Assembly (NCBI GenBank): GCA_009761415.1
Contig: QUOL01000010.1
Span: forward strand, 930,001-994,000
From: Sarcomyxa edulis
Taxonomy: Eukaryota > Basidiomycota > Agaricomycetes > Agaricales > Mycenaceae
Direction: 5' to 3'
Length of the DNA stretch: 64,000 nucleotides
Shown: positions 11,618 through 23,551 of the stretch, piece by piece
Numbering within the stretch: the stretch's first letter is position 1
Layout of the letters: each line of letters begins with the position of its first letter
Made by a program: the position numbers and the translations under genes
The notes under the pieces: generated by a model
What the model was told of the DNA's origin: nothing
The model's input: the letters and a program-made list of their open reading frames with translations, nothing else
Databases searched by the model: none

Positions 11618-13697
11618 ATGTCCTCACTGAGTTGCCAATTCTGCAACAAAGTCCTCGATGCATTCACCGTCGATCAGAGACAGAAACACTACGATGACCA
11701 TCTAGATTCCAAACGTAGGTGCTACTATCATACTGCCAGCTAACGCTTATATCATCACTAGCACAATCTACGAACTCGAAATCACCCCTCAACGCGTCTG
11801 GGTTCAAGTTCACGTACAAGGCAGACATGCCTATGCCTGCAAAGTTCACTAGAAAATTTGAGCCTGATATATTCTGGTACCCCGCAAAGACCACCCCGCC
11901 CCCTCGAAATCACACCCCCGGTAAGCACCACTATCGAACAACTCGCGTGTCGACTAAATAGCATGCAGGTCTGATCCCTGTCCTCAAGAAACTTCTTGTC
12001 AAATCTCACGAGAAAGGTGTCACTCGGAGAGCAGTCCTATGCGTAGACAACGCAGTTCATATCAGCCGTGAATCATCGGATTCAGGATGGGGATGCGGGT
12101 ATGTGATCCGTGCGTAACATGATGCTCAGCATTGACGCGGACGTGTCTCTCCCTTTCTAGATATCGGAATTTTATGATGGCGTGTGCCGTCTTGATGACT
12201 CAACAACTCCAACCCATGTACTTCCCACTCCTCGATGATCCAATATCTCCCGGCGTTCGGAATTTGCAGCGATGGATCGAAGACGCTTGGAAAGCAGGTG
12301 AGTTGGCGTCATGTCTCCCTTCTACCCCCACTCAACCTTTCTTAGGCTTCGATCCAGACGGCGCCAGAGAACTGAAGAGACTAGTAGGAACGAGTAAATG
12401 GATAGGAACTGCAGGTCTGCTACTCGCACTTGATTCCTTTCTCAAGGGTTCTGACTGTTTGAATTTTAGATCTATATGTGGCGTTTACATTCCGCGGTAT
12501 ACCGTGAGTAGGCGTTCTCATTCACTGCCGACCACTCACAAACCTCTCATACAGTGCGGCCTTAGTAGATTTTGATCTTCGACGGAGTAGCAAAGGTAAC
12601 CGTCTTTTCTTTCTACTCTTAAAGGCTAACCTTGTATAATCATAACTAGACGCATCAGTGGTAGTGGACTGGATCGTGAAATACTTCACTCCACCCACCA
12701 CCAACCCTACCACTCAACGCAATCCCACAACCACGACCACGATCAACATCAACGACGCCCTCCGCGGTGCATCTCCAGTAACCTGTACAGACCGAATGCC
12801 CCTCATCCTCCAAAACTCTGGTCATTCCCGCACTATCGTTGGCTACGAAGTGTCCAAAAAGGGAACAATAAATTTGATCGTTTTTGATCCGTCATAGTAT
12901 GTTTTTCTAGTTCCATCGTCTATGTCATGTATGTGTGTCGCTGACTCCCTTTTGGGTTTCTAGTATACTAAATAAACAGGTTCGGAACGTGGCTGTGGCC
13001 AGCTATGCGGCTTCGTCTTCTTCGGCTTGTACACCTCAAACTAGTGGCATACAAAACCACGACCGGAACGATGCTGAAGACGATGAAGTGATCATCGTCA
13101 GCGATTCTAGGGACCGGATCTCTGGCACCGGTACCAGTGCCAAAGACAGTGTTAGTAAGGAAGACATCAATCACCTAGACTCTATCGACATGCTCAAAAC
13201 GTTTCGGCTGGATCTTGGGAAATTGAAGTAAGTGTTCCGCCTAGTTCCAGTATCATTGCTCTATTTCGATTTTTCTACCGTCCTGGGTTTTGGTCGGCTT
13301 CTGGTTTTGTTCATCTTCGTGAGCTCGATTTCGATCGATCATGATGCGTACATGTGTCTACCGCCTTGGTACTCTGATCTTGATTTTTTGACGGTTGATT
13401 ATGATGCTGATGTTGACGATGCATGCATGTCTGCTTCTTTCTTTCTGAATCTGGGTTTACGTCGACGTTGACTTTGACCTTGACGGGTACGAATCAATGC
13501 TAAGGCGTGCCATGCCATGCCACTCATCCTTCCAGAATATCAATGCTAACACCACTCTCTCTTCTCCCCCTCTACTTCCTACTTCCTACAGACGCAAAGA
13601 CCAATATCAAATCCTCTACTTCCCCATGTCCGCACCGATGACGGACCGAGAACGGTTAGCGAGGAAGGTTGTGTTTAGTACGAAGGCTCCGATGTGA
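11618..13697 (+). CDS. ZUP1/UfSP-type cysteine peptidase (C78 family)
   Basis: This resembles the peptidase family of human ZUP1 (ZUFSP) and S. pombe Mug105, which cleave ubiquitin chains, mainly K63-linked. The N-terminus has a C2H2-like finger (CQFCNKVLDAF with QHYDDH). The catalytic core starts with GLIPVLKKLLV. The active cysteine sits in the SDSGWGCGYRN box around the exon junction near 12090-12160, the histidine in NSGHSRTIVGYE and the aspartate in LIVFDPS. The C-terminal part (DMLKTFRLDLGKLK, then RKDQYQILYFPMS) closes the fold. The tricky junction at 12897-12965 is solved by donor GTATGT at 12899 and the acceptor just before TATACT, which restores one frame. An Asp/Ser-rich insertion of about 60 residues lies between the catalytic Asp and the C-terminal strand. 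Confidence 0.85.
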
Positions 13698-14177
13698 GGT
13701 GTTAGGGGGAGGAGGAGGGAGGAGTGTTTCTTGCCATTTCCTCTTTTGATATCTTGAGGGTGGCTGTTATCGACATTATCATTACAATATAGGTCCATTA
13801 TTTCGTTCGGGGGGGTTTTTTTTTTGCATATTGTATCTTCTCACCAACTACTCAGACACCATCTAACATCTAGTACTGCACTCTGTTCATATGTATACAT
13901 CATCTATCTTTGGTGATCTCAGGTCTCGGCGCTGTGCATGATTATGATTGCGATGAATGGGAGTTCGAGCCCTCGAATCGGTTGATGACATGTTCTGGGA
14001 AAGACCAGTACCGAGAGATTAGCAAGTACCCAGTCTGTACTCGGAGCGGGCATGCAACGACCATGAAGTCTCATGAGTCCAAATGTATATCGCCTTGATC
14101 CGAAACTAATCCACCGCAAGAAACAGTCAATTCCAGTCAATAAAGCACCCAAACAGCATGAAATACGAACGAACGGA
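13698..14177. other. Convergent intergenic region
   Basis: The 480 bp lie between the 3' ends of the ZUP1-like (plus) and PhzF-like (minus) genes. They contain a G-run/T-run (about 13810-13826) and no supported gene. Short open frames here have no recognisable sequence. Confidence 0.5.
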
Positions 14178-15327
14178 CTAACCTATCCCAGTCCCTCGCA
14201 AACAACAGATCCCACCATCCTCCCTCCACCTCCCATCCCAACGCATTCCCACTTCACCCCCGCGTTCGCTTACTTGACGTGCTTCCAAAAGAACGCCTTG
14301 CGCAGTTTTTTCACAACATATTTCAGATTCGGATTCGGCCCAGTAGGGTCCTAAGAGCGTATGCGCACTCCCGCATACTTGGTCCTCGAGGTTAGTAATT
14401 GCTGGGAAGAATACGCGGGAGCAGAAGGCGTAAGAGTGTGAGTCGCTGCTCGAGGTTGGCTCCCAGGGGGAGGTGAAGTAGAAGCCCCGATATGGGAGGG
14501 TTCCCTGATTGGTGGTAGTTCGAACGATGGAGTGAGAGTCAATGTTGATGAGTGGTCATAAGTGAGATTTGACTTACGAGTATATCTGCGTTGATGGAGA
14601 GTTTGGATAGGTCGGTGGAGGGGTGCAGACGGATGAGAATGTTGGTTTTCGATGGGTCGTTCTACGTAGTGAGTATGGCAAGATAAGCACTAATGTCCAG
14701 AGACTGATAATGCCAGAGGTTGAAGAGAAGAGACGTACAGAAGTGGCCGCGCCCAGATATACCACTTCCCTTTCCTCAATACCTGCTGATCTACTTATGG
14801 TCAAGACCGCTCGCGCAAAGGCTACATCATCTAATGGTACAAGCCTCGCAGAAGCAGGCAAGTCGATCTCAGCACGTCCATCTGTAAGTCTCCGCGCGGC
14901 CAAAATGCCGCGGGGAAATCGATAGCTCACGTCGTTGAGGGTGGGGAACATTGATAGTAGGAGCATCGTGGTGGCCATGGTGGCGTGACCACATAGAGGG
15001 AGGGGTTCGCCTCTGGCGGAATACCACCGAATTTCTGGGACAGTGGGCTCAGATGTGTGATTGTGGATTTGTGAGAGGGGGAAGATGGGCGAGTGGATGG
15101 AGGGGTGGGCGAGGAAGGCTAGGGCTGGTTGTGCGAGATGTCTGGGGTATATGGAGTGTTAGTTCCAGGAATGTATTAGGAAAAGAAGGAGGGGAGAGGA
15201 GGTACTTTGCTAGAGCCTCCATGTGACCTTCTGATGGTAGGGTTTCCACTAGGATGACTGCTGCGGGATTGCCTTGTAAGCCTTCCCCTGTGAAGGCGTC
15301 TACTATATAATAGTGATAGGAAACCAT
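14178..15327 (-). CDS. PhzF-family protein
   Basis: PhzF proteins have a diaminopimelate-epimerase fold; the bacterial founder isomerises a phenazine precursor, but most fungal members have no known substrate. The start at 15327 gives SYHYYIVDAFTGEGLQGNPAAV, the first-lobe signature with the catalytic Glu after the Gly pair expected further on. Exon 2 (from about 15144) holds EIRWYSARGEPLPLCGHAT, the family's conserved CGHAT box. Exon 3 has RRLTDGRAEIDLPA. The last exon (from about 14502) carries GSAHTLLGPYW and LLEARQVSERGGEV, matching the family's GSAH..L.PYW and RQ.S.RGG boxes. The stop is at 14178-14180, further downstream than a simple frame scan suggests. Nothing indicates a phenazine cluster around it. 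Confidence 0.86.
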
Positions 15328-15777
15328 CGGACGATGTATTGTCGCGAAGATGTAGATGTGGTATACGAAGAATTGTCTCGTATCGTCGGTGCCTGTCTAC
15401 GTGCTTCTCAATAAGACGTGGGTTGGCCGCTATAGTCGCTGTACAATGTAAGACACGTCAATACATCTGAGCTTCCTCTGAGTGAATCTGATTAATGCGA
15501 GGCAATCGTACGCGTGCACGTATTTCGAGTCCGAGGTACAGTCCGCAACACTTACAAGAAATGCACGTACCGTATGTAGAAAGCAAGGGCCCGCGTTTGG
15601 CACCGACAAACTACGCTTCAGAGGGGCGGGAAGAAAGAATCTGGGGACGAACGATATCGATGACACCGATGTTTAAGTGAATTCGTGATTCGTGTATATT
15701 GCGAATAAGGGAATTCGGAATGATAACGACTTGCACGGAAGCAATTTGAAATACCCCAAAATTGGATCGAGAACATA
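15328..15777. other. Upstream region of PhzF gene, left flank of the LINE
   Basis: These 450 bp should hold the PhzF promoter. Before the LINE landed they joined directly to the 3' flank of TFB3, giving an original gap of about 540 bp. No gene is supported. Confidence 0.5.
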
Positions 15778-15794
15778 GGAGCTGTAATGATCTC
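15778..15794. repeat. Target-site duplication, left copy (17 bp)
   Basis: GGAGCTGTAATGATCTC here is identical to 24997-25013. The bases outside do not match, so 17 bp is the full length. It directly abuts the element's poly-A tail (read on the minus strand). Confidence 0.95.
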
Positions 15795-15814
15795 TTTTTT
15801 TTTTTTTTTTTTTT
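15795..15814 (-). other. Poly-A tail of the LINE
   Basis: Twenty uninterrupted T on the plus strand, immediately next to the left target-site duplication, are the A tail of the retrotransposed copy. An unbroken homopolymer suggests a young insertion. Confidence 0.93.
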
Positions 15815-15981
15815 GGTGGAGCGTTTAAGTAGCCTGTCGACGCCAACAAGGTCGTCATCTAGGGCCCGCTAGTTTGGTCCGAGGAATACACCTCGTTATA
15901 ATACCGTCACCCCGGGGAAATGCTTTTACGCACTGAGTGTGGGACTCTACATTGGCACGGCGCGGGCTCTCTCATACTTAC

Positions 15982-18900
15982 CTACCCGCAGCCGGTCCTA
16001 TCTTTTCTTGTTGCAATACCCACTAAAACCCCGGAAGTCTTAAGCCAGCCACTGACTGGAAGACTTTTCTCGTTCCACAGAACTCCGCACCATGTGTGAA
16101 GAACAGTGTCGGAAGCAAGTGCCTTAGCCTCATACTTCGGGTTCGTCATTAGACGATCCATATCCAGGCGGCGGTTCATCGCGTTAACCCACCTGTTGTG
16201 TACCTCCTTTTCGGTGTACGAGCAGTTCTCGTGTTGAATGATCCGCTCACATCGCAGTTTCCAAATGAGATGCGCTGACTCTGATATCACTATCCTCGCC
16301 AGCCGTTCATCACCCGTCCTGCGGGTAGGGTGCTCTCCTGCCGTCTTGTATTCCACTAGAGCACACGCCAATATAAGTCCAAGTCCTATCTCAGGCCACT
16401 CACTTGCCGGATTACGGAGGCACCAAAGCGCCTTCGCCTGTTCCCACACCTGCGCCTGGCCTGGCGATTCGCACTGGGTCAGTATATGTTCCATCGACTC
16501 TGGCTCCCCCCCACACCAGGTGCAGAAACTACGCTCCTGCATCTCAGGAGTGAAGCCCGGGCGTTGCCAGTTTGAGCCCACCATGTACGCGTCGTGGGCA
16601 GTCATCCAGAGGAAGTACCGGGCTTGCCTACTGAAGTCCTTATGTCTGATAGCCTTCCACACCCGGGCCTCTGTCGGAACCCGTCCAGACGCGGTATGTA
16701 TCTCTTCTTTCGCCCTGTTTATGTTTATCTCCGTCCGCAAGCGTTTCCTGAATTCTCTTTCCAGTTTCTGCTCCCGAATCGCTTTGTACGCCCTCGACTG
16801 TGTCATAACCGACAGCTTTGCTCCTGTCAGTCGAAATTCGTCGGGTACCTCCAGCCCAACCTCATCACACGCAACCTTCGCTACTCCGTCTTCCGCTAGT
16901 TTACTGGCTTTCTCTGCCCTCGCACCCCTTTCCTTCTGGATGAACTGCGTTGCAGTCTTCCTCACCCTCAGCGCTGCTATCGTTGCTCTGATGACGGCCT
17001 TATCTTCGACCTCAATATAGCCTCGATCCTCGTTGTTTTGCACGTCTGTTGTTAACAGACCCACCGTACCCTTCGAAACACACTCGATCCGAAGTTCCCT
17101 ATCCTGCGGTGCGTTCACAATTGCTTCTTTGATGGCAATCAATTCGCCCGTCCTCCTAGACTGCCGCACAACTTCTGGGAGTCGAATCGCTACGTTCTCA
17201 TCTTGCTCGTCGTTGACATAGATCCCCGCCCCGGCTCGGGCATCATCATCCCCTCCATTAAGGCATGACCCGCTTACCGACAGTACTGTCGCCTGCCCAA
17301 TATTTCCCGCTGGACGGAGGTCAGGTCGAATCCCAGACGGTACTCCAGCCGTAAAGACCCGGAAGACATCCGTCAACGTCCCGGTGACCGTTACTGCTCG
17401 GTCGAAAACCGACCAGTCTTCCCCGTCGGGCACAGGCAGTGCTATTCGGTCGTGTTCATAGTCTTCAGGGGATTCACCCCTAGGGTCCCACTTCTTCGGC
17501 AGCGTGTCTAGTAGTTCCCCTGCTCTCACTTTACATGCGTGCGGGTTGACACATCCCACCTCTGCTCTCATCAGACTGCACTGGACACAATCGCAATCCG
17601 CCTCCGCTACATGATCAGGGTCACTCAACATCTGTGTCATTGCCTCTGCATGACCTACCAACCTGACTCGATGGTTCTTCCGAAGGCATTGGCTAGCCGT
17701 CGAGTTATTTATGCGACGAAGTCTCGCGGAGGCTTCCCTATGGTACCATATTGGCATTTGTCTTAGAACTGACCGGGCAATCACTAGGCCCTCTGGGCGC
17801 ACACCGTACCGCACTGCCGTCTCCCACAAGTCACGCAGGTCACGCGATATCTTCACCCCATTCCCCAGACTGGTTTTCCAGGACTGTAGGAAGGGGTTGA
17901 TACGTACGGTAACGTCTACATTTCTCTCAGATTGGGGAGTTCGTAAAGCAAACAGCGCGTCTGCAACTAGCGCCCACAGTGGGCGCTTAGGCCCAAAACT
18001 GAGATACGACTTCAGCCACATCACGGATATGGCTTCGTTCCTCGCACCCACATCTAGCAGCTTCCTGCCCCCCACTAAAATCGGGGCGTACAGGGTCTCC
18101 TTATTCACAGGGCTCCCGCCCTTGTCGTCCCACATGAATCTCCGAAGCCGTTTCGATATCAACTTCAGTATCGGTTTCGGCATCCCCTGGACTTGTGTGA
18201 GGTATTGTGTCAGCCCTCCCACTACCATTTGGATGATGAGGCGGCGGCCCTCCATCGTGGGCCTACCCTTCTCCCATTGTACCAGTCTCGCGTCAATTTT
18301 CTCGAGGACTGGAGCCCACGGCTCCTCTACCGTTATCCCGTTTCCAAACCATGCACCTAGCATACGGACTGCGTCCCCTTCGGGTACGACATACATTCCA
18401 TCAGGAATGCTTTCATGCGCTGGTGCTACTCTCCTCGTTGCCACCACTCGTTCCCTAAAGCCTTTCTCCCCGATTGGTATGATGACGGTCTTTGCCATGT
18501 TGAATTTCGCCTTTGACGCGATGCACCAGTCACCAAGGATGGCCTCTAGTTCCTCCACTTCATCGTTCTCTGACAGGAAAGTGGTTGTATCGTCCGCGAA
18601 AAGCGTCGCTATAAGCTTTTCCTTACAGCCTGGTATTCGAAGCCCTTCCAGGGCAGACGATCGGAGCGCCTCAGCCAGTGGCTCTATCGCTAGGTCGAAG
18701 AGGATGCACGACATGGGATCTCCTTGCCGGACTCCCCTAATCACTCGGAATGGTGAGCTCTTTTGGCCATTTAGCATTACATTTGTCTCTGCATGACTAT
18801 ACAGTGACCGCACGGTGGCTATGAATTCTTCTGGTATACCGAACGCCTCGAGCGTTCTCCACAGGTAATCATGTGCGATTTTGTCGTACGCCTTCTCCTG

Positions 18901-21626
18901 GTCCAGACCCACAATCAGTCCATTGGTCTCCGTCGCCTCCGCGTAGTCAATGATCATTCCCGTCAGTCTGGTCTGATCCGATATCCTTCGCCCCGGAACA
19001 AAGCCAGCTTGGTTTTCGTGCAGTAGTGCCGGCGCCACCTCCGCAAGCTTTAGTGCCAGGATCTTCGTGAAGATCTTGTAATCCGTGTTCAAGATCGTAA
19101 TAGGGCGGTAGTTCGCAATGTCATTCCTATCATTCTTCTTGTACAAGGGGCACATCCACCCCTCGGCGAAACCTGTGCCTTCTATTACTCCAAAGGTCTC
19201 AATGTCCCTAAACATCTCGGTGAGTAGTTTTACTACGTCAAACGATGGTTCGTCCTCAGAAGCGCTTGCCAGGTGCCTTGCATCGATTGACTTCCACAGC
19301 TCGTATGTTACCCCGTCAAGTCCTGCCGCTTTATCATTCTTCCCCAACCTTAAGGCTCGTCGCACATCCTCCTCCGCAGTGCGAGCTCTAAGCTTTTCTT
19401 TCTGATCTTCCGTTGTTTCTACTTTCAGCAGTCCCAGCATCGTCACTGTCTTCGCGTCCCGTCCTTCCACATCCGGATCGTCGTTCTCTTTCTGCAGCTC
19501 TTCGTGGTAGTCACGCGCAAGCTCAGCCATCTTCTGCGAGTCTTTCTCGTATTGGGCGCCATGTAACTCACCCCCTCCACCCGGTGCGGGCTGTACGTCT
19601 CCGTCCGCTCCGGGTTTCCTCAGTGCGTATATCATGTCACGCGGCGCTCTGGCCTTATTGATACTGGTCCAATACTTACTGATCGTCTCTCCTTCGAGTA
19701 GGTTCCGCACCGTGACATTCTTTCGTGCTTTCGCGTGCCGGTTCTGCTCCATCTCAGTAATCCTCTTCGCCAGCTCAGAGGACTGGCCCAGTCTATGTTC
19801 CTCGTCAAGCATCGGATCGTTATTTACGCCAGACAGGGCCTTCTCCAGCTCCCGAATCTTCTGTGTTATCTTGGGTACAATTTGCTTTTCTCTATTCCTC
19901 GCCATTTCCATGATATCCTTCTTAAAGGAGGTATAGATAGTTTGGGCATTCTTCCCCACGTTCCTTTCTTGCCCTAGGTGTTCTAGCTTCAGCAGAGCCT
20001 CCTTCCCGCGCTCATCTGTAAACTTCATAAAGGGTTTGTCTTTCAGGAGGTGCATGGGAATAGCCCATCGTCCCTTCCCGACGTCAGGAGCACTTTCGCT
20101 CGTAACCATCACCGAGACCATCCAGTGGTCCGCGTGAGGGATACCAACCGACTCTATCTTCCATTCGCGGGAGGTCAGTAGCGCATCCCCTCGAACATAG
20201 ATCCTATCAATCCTCGACTGCGCCTCTCCGCCATCCTGGTGGAACGTAAAGGCGCGTGTTGCAGGGAACGTTGTTCGCCAGCCATCCCTCAGATGTAACA
20301 GAAGCTTAAGGTCATCCAAGGCATCTACGGACGCCGCTCTATCGTTGTGCATTGGCATCCTATCTATTGCGTCTTCCACCATATTGAAATCCCCTAGGAG
20401 CACTTCAGGCCGTGGCAGGTTTGGACGCGTCTCGAAAACTGACACAATCTCTTTCCAGAATCGTTCGTTCTCCCCGGGTTCGTTGGGTGCATAGACACCT
20501 AGGATGGTTTTCTTCCCCCCCCATGCCAGTCGATCTGCAACAATATTGCTCGGCCTGGTACTATCTCCGTCACTCGGGCAGTCTCAGCTTTCACCAGCTG
20601 GCGATTCAAGACGACTGCTATTCCCCCTTTTCCCGTTGGGTTCTCGAGATTCTCCGAGTTGTGAATCCTCAGCCGTTTCACAAACAGCTTCTCTACGACA
20701 CCACGACGCTCCTCAGTCATATGTGTCTCTTGGACCATCAGTATGCCGATTCGTTTCTCTCTCATGACCTGGTTTACATGGTTCCACTTGTTATCCGGGT
20801 GGTATGCGTTCGCATTTCCATAGCCCTTTATGTTCAGCGAGGCGACTTTAACTGCCGCTCTCGCCGTCTTTGTCTGGGCTCGACGGGTTCGTCTGTTCGG
20901 CCTCATATCTGGGTGTGGGGCTTGATCGCCCTCTTCCCTTTGTTGTTCACTCCTCTCTGGAGGATGTCCAGGCCCACCCTGGGTGCCCATCCCTTGAGTA
21001 AGGGGATCGTTCCCGGGCAGAATTTGCCCAGGATCCACATTTCGTGGATGTAGCGGTACACGGCCTCGATCGGCGTTTCCGCTCGGATCAGCATCATTGT
21101 GTTCCTCATGCATACGCATGTTATCATCCGACTGGATGTCCGACTGGTTCGTTGAACCAGTCTCACGATGTCCCGACACAGGTCGTTCCTCCATCGCGTT
21201 TCCGCCTCCAAAACCACCACCTCCGTCATCAGGGGCTGGGTCGACGGCCGAACCACCACCCCCTCTTGAGGAGAATGACCCCGCACCGTTTGTTCCTAAA
21301 GACCCTGTAAATTGTGTTGTTAGTGTTGTTGATAATGTGTTAGAAGCTGAATTGTGGCTCTCCCCAAGGCTTGCAGGGCCTTCGGGAGCTGCTTTCGCTG
21401 CCGTAGGGTGTAGGTAGTTCGTCCGTCTATACGTTGCATTTGGGTGCAGCGCTTCAACATCAGAATACTGCTTACTTAGCAGCTCAGTCCTACCCACAGA
21501 CCGAATGTTATTTTTTACAACCTCCGTAGCTTTCCTGAGCAATAAATTACCAGTATATTTGGGCCACGGCACGTTGCAGGCTCTGGACACTTGTGTACTC
21601 AATGCCCGATTCTCGTCTGACCCCAA
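15982..21626 (-). CDS. LINE Pol: endonuclease, reverse transcriptase, RNase H-like; one frameshift
   Basis: The protein nicks the target DNA and copies the element RNA there. A Gly/Ser/Asn-rich N-terminal region leads into an apurinic-type endonuclease (ASLNIKGYG, MVQETHMTEE, YAPN, LLGDFN, RIDRIYV, HADHWMV). The reverse transcriptase follows, with motif A in GLDQEKAYDKI, RQGDPMS, and the active site LFADDTTTF. Further on lie an RNase H-like stretch (SGSCLNG, ELIAIKEA) and a Cys/His cluster (CTWCG..HILTQC). The reading frame changes once in the G8 run at 20515-20522; upstream codons use one frame (open from 21680 to 20499), downstream codons another (open to 15982). The first half has no early ATG; the first in-frame one is at 21194, still before the endonuclease. 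Apart from the frameshift the protein is open for about 1,860 residues. Confidence 0.9.
20515..20522 (-). other. G8 homopolymer at the Pol frame change
   Basis: Eight C on the plus strand (G on the coding strand) follow the codons for IDWH. The downstream frame, which encodes the conserved GVYAPN box, needs six or nine G at this place. It is either an indel in this copy, a base-calling error, or a slippery site. Confidence 0.8.
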
Positions 21627-21793
21627 AGCCAGGGAAACTCTCTCGCCACTTTTACAGAATGGGTGGGCGCTCGCCCAACTTCAGGAGATCATCGTGTTGT
21701 ATATTTTACAGGACAGTAGGGTTAGATACTAGACAGACTAGAGTAGCCGCTACCCGTCCTACAACGACTGAACGATAATAAAGGAAACGTCCC

Positions 21794-23239
21794 TCAGAAT
21801 TCTCCGCCGCGACGACGAGGAGGACCTCCCCTTCCCCTTCCCCGCCCTCTACGATTATCTTCGTTCCGACCGTCCTGGACGGGTTGACTCTGTTGGCTGT
21901 TTGCCCTGTGGAGTGCCGCCCTAAACGCAACGTCCGCTCGCTGGGTCATCGGGATCTTTCGGCCAAACCAGCCCTCAACTCGAGGGTACGGGCAGTCCCA
22001 GGAAGGGTGATCATCCGCCTTGCACCAGCGGCAGTTATCGTCTCTTCGAAAGACCTTGAGCTGCTGGATTCCCACAAAATACGTGACTCCGCGAAAGAGC
22101 GCGAGCCACTGCTTGTGGATGTGCGGTTGCTCCGTGATGGGCTGGCCCGTCAGGCGAAAGTACGGGGACCTTCGGCCTTCGAGAGTCACGGCGTCGACGA
22201 AGGTGACCTCGAGGGATTGGGTCGCAAGATATTTACACTCAGCCGGCGACTTCGTTGTATTCGGGTGCGCCTCTGCCCAGGCTCGTGCCACGAGACGACC
22301 CCAGGGAGGCTCTCCCCAGTTCTTTGACTTGACCGCCGAGAGCACTCGTAGCTTTGAGGCGTCGGTATCGTGAATAAGATCCGTCTCACACGAGATGTTC
22401 ATGATGAACCAGGATGGGGGAACATCGAAGGGGAGCGCGTGAAAAGACAGGGTAGGGCTGATCGCGAACGTCTGAATATACAGGAGGAGCGAACGCAGCT
22501 CGAGGCTGGCGCCCGTGAGGATGAGGATGTACGGAGGGCCAAAGTCGTCCCTTTGTTTCACTGCCGCACTCGGGGTGACTACCTCCACTTCGGTCCATCC
22601 GACACCTAGGGTGGAGAGAAACTCCATAAACTCCCGCGTTACATTAGGATTCTCGCGAAAAAAGAGTGCACCCGACCCGGTCGGAAGGATAGCGACGAAG
22701 TCGTTGGGATTTGCGAGAATTGCGTTGGACTGTACCCTGTTCAGGTTCGCGAGCAGCGTCTCCTTCGATACTACAGGACGTGGGAACTGCGCCATGGTGA
22801 ACGACAGGGCGTTAAAGTCCGGCATAGGGTTTGGGCGGTATACATCGTCGTGTGACATTTGCAGGTGCGGGTTAAGCTCCCTGTTCTTTGGGACCACCAC
22901 CTCGCTGGGGCTAGGCATCACGAATTTGTCGACCTCCATTCTCTGCGCAAGGGTGAGTGGAACAGGGATTTTTTCGCGAGCTGCGGGATCGTCCGTTATC
23001 GCTTCGATAGCGTCTGGGTCTGATTCCTCGTGTTCGCGATACCCTTCCGCGGTCGTCTGCGTGGTTTGTGGGGTCGAAGACTTATCTGTCTTCCGACTTT
23101 TTCTCCTCGATTTCGACGGGGATCCTGGGGGACTGCCCGGTGGAGGAGGGAACGGACCGTTGTTGGTCGTTTGTTCGGACGACAGGATGGCTAACGGAGT
23201 CGAGGCTCGACGTCCTGTAGCTACATCAGCTTTGTACAT
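21794..23239 (-). CDS. LINE ORF with zinc knuckle (Gag-like, nucleic-acid binding)
   Basis: This 481-residue ORF (first ATG at 23239, MYKADV) is the nucleocapsid-like protein expected to coat the element RNA. A Pro/Ser/Lys-rich N-terminus (GPFPPPPGSPPGSPSKSRRK) precedes a central domain with conserved-looking aromatic patches. A perfect C-x2-C-x4-H-x4-C knuckle (CRWCKADDHPSWDC) lies near residue 425. The C-terminus is an RG/RGG-rich tail (RRGRGRGRGGPPRRRGG), which usually binds RNA. An in-frame stop a few codons upstream of a GTG at 23251 bounds the frame. The following Pol frame opens about 110 bp downstream, so reinitiation or a separate internal start must produce Pol. Confidence 0.88.
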   Translation of the reverse strand: MYKADVATGRRASTPLAILSSEQTTNNGPFPPPPGSPPGSPSKSRRKSRKTDKSSTPQTTQTTAEGYREHEESDPDAIEAITDDPAAREKIPVPLTLAQRMEVDKFVMPSPSEVVVPKNRELNPHLQMSHDDVYRPNPMPDFNALSFTMAQFPRPVVSKETLLANLNRVQSNAILANPNDFVAILPTGSGALFFRENPNVTREFMEFLSTLGVGWTEVEVVTPSAAVKQRDDFGPPYILILTGASLELRSLLLYIQTFAISPTLSFHALPFDVPPSWFIMNISCETDLIHDTDASKLRVLSAVKSKNWGEPPWGRLVARAWAEAHPNTTKSPAECKYLATQSLEVTFVDAVTLEGRRSPYFRLTGQPITEQPHIHKQWLALFRGVTYFVGIQQLKVFRRDDNCRWCKADDHPSWDCPYPRVEGWFGRKIPMTQRADVAFRAALHRANSQQSQPVQDGRNEDNRRGRGRGRGGPPRRRGGEF

Positions 23240-23551
23240 TTGGAGATCCACTCCTACTCACTGAGTTTTTTTGCTGTTCGTCTGTAAAGATCGTATAGCG
23301 TTCGGGGGTTTCTGCCCCAGTAAAAAATCAGTCCTCGGGGCACTTCGGAAGGATTGGGTAAAGCGTCTGACATCGATGATCATTTCAAGGTCCGCTCACC
23401 GCCACATCAAGTGACCACGTCACTTCTGTCACAACGCCGCTTCTTCGAACGTAGTCGACTTAAGGAGAGTGTGTATGTCAATCCCTACTACTGACACTCG
23501 TGAAATGAATGTTTCTGGTCCGCTTCACTCTCCCCTTCCGCTCCTTGATCC

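Noticed and set aside
17711..18796. 361-residue plus-strand open frame opposite the LINE Pol
   Set aside because: It lies antisense to the reverse transcriptase coding region, has no protein-family pattern and an improbable composition; it is a by-product of the opposite frame.
22515..23264. 249-residue plus-strand open frame opposite the Gag-like ORF
   Set aside because: Antisense to a well-supported ORF and without recognisable motifs.
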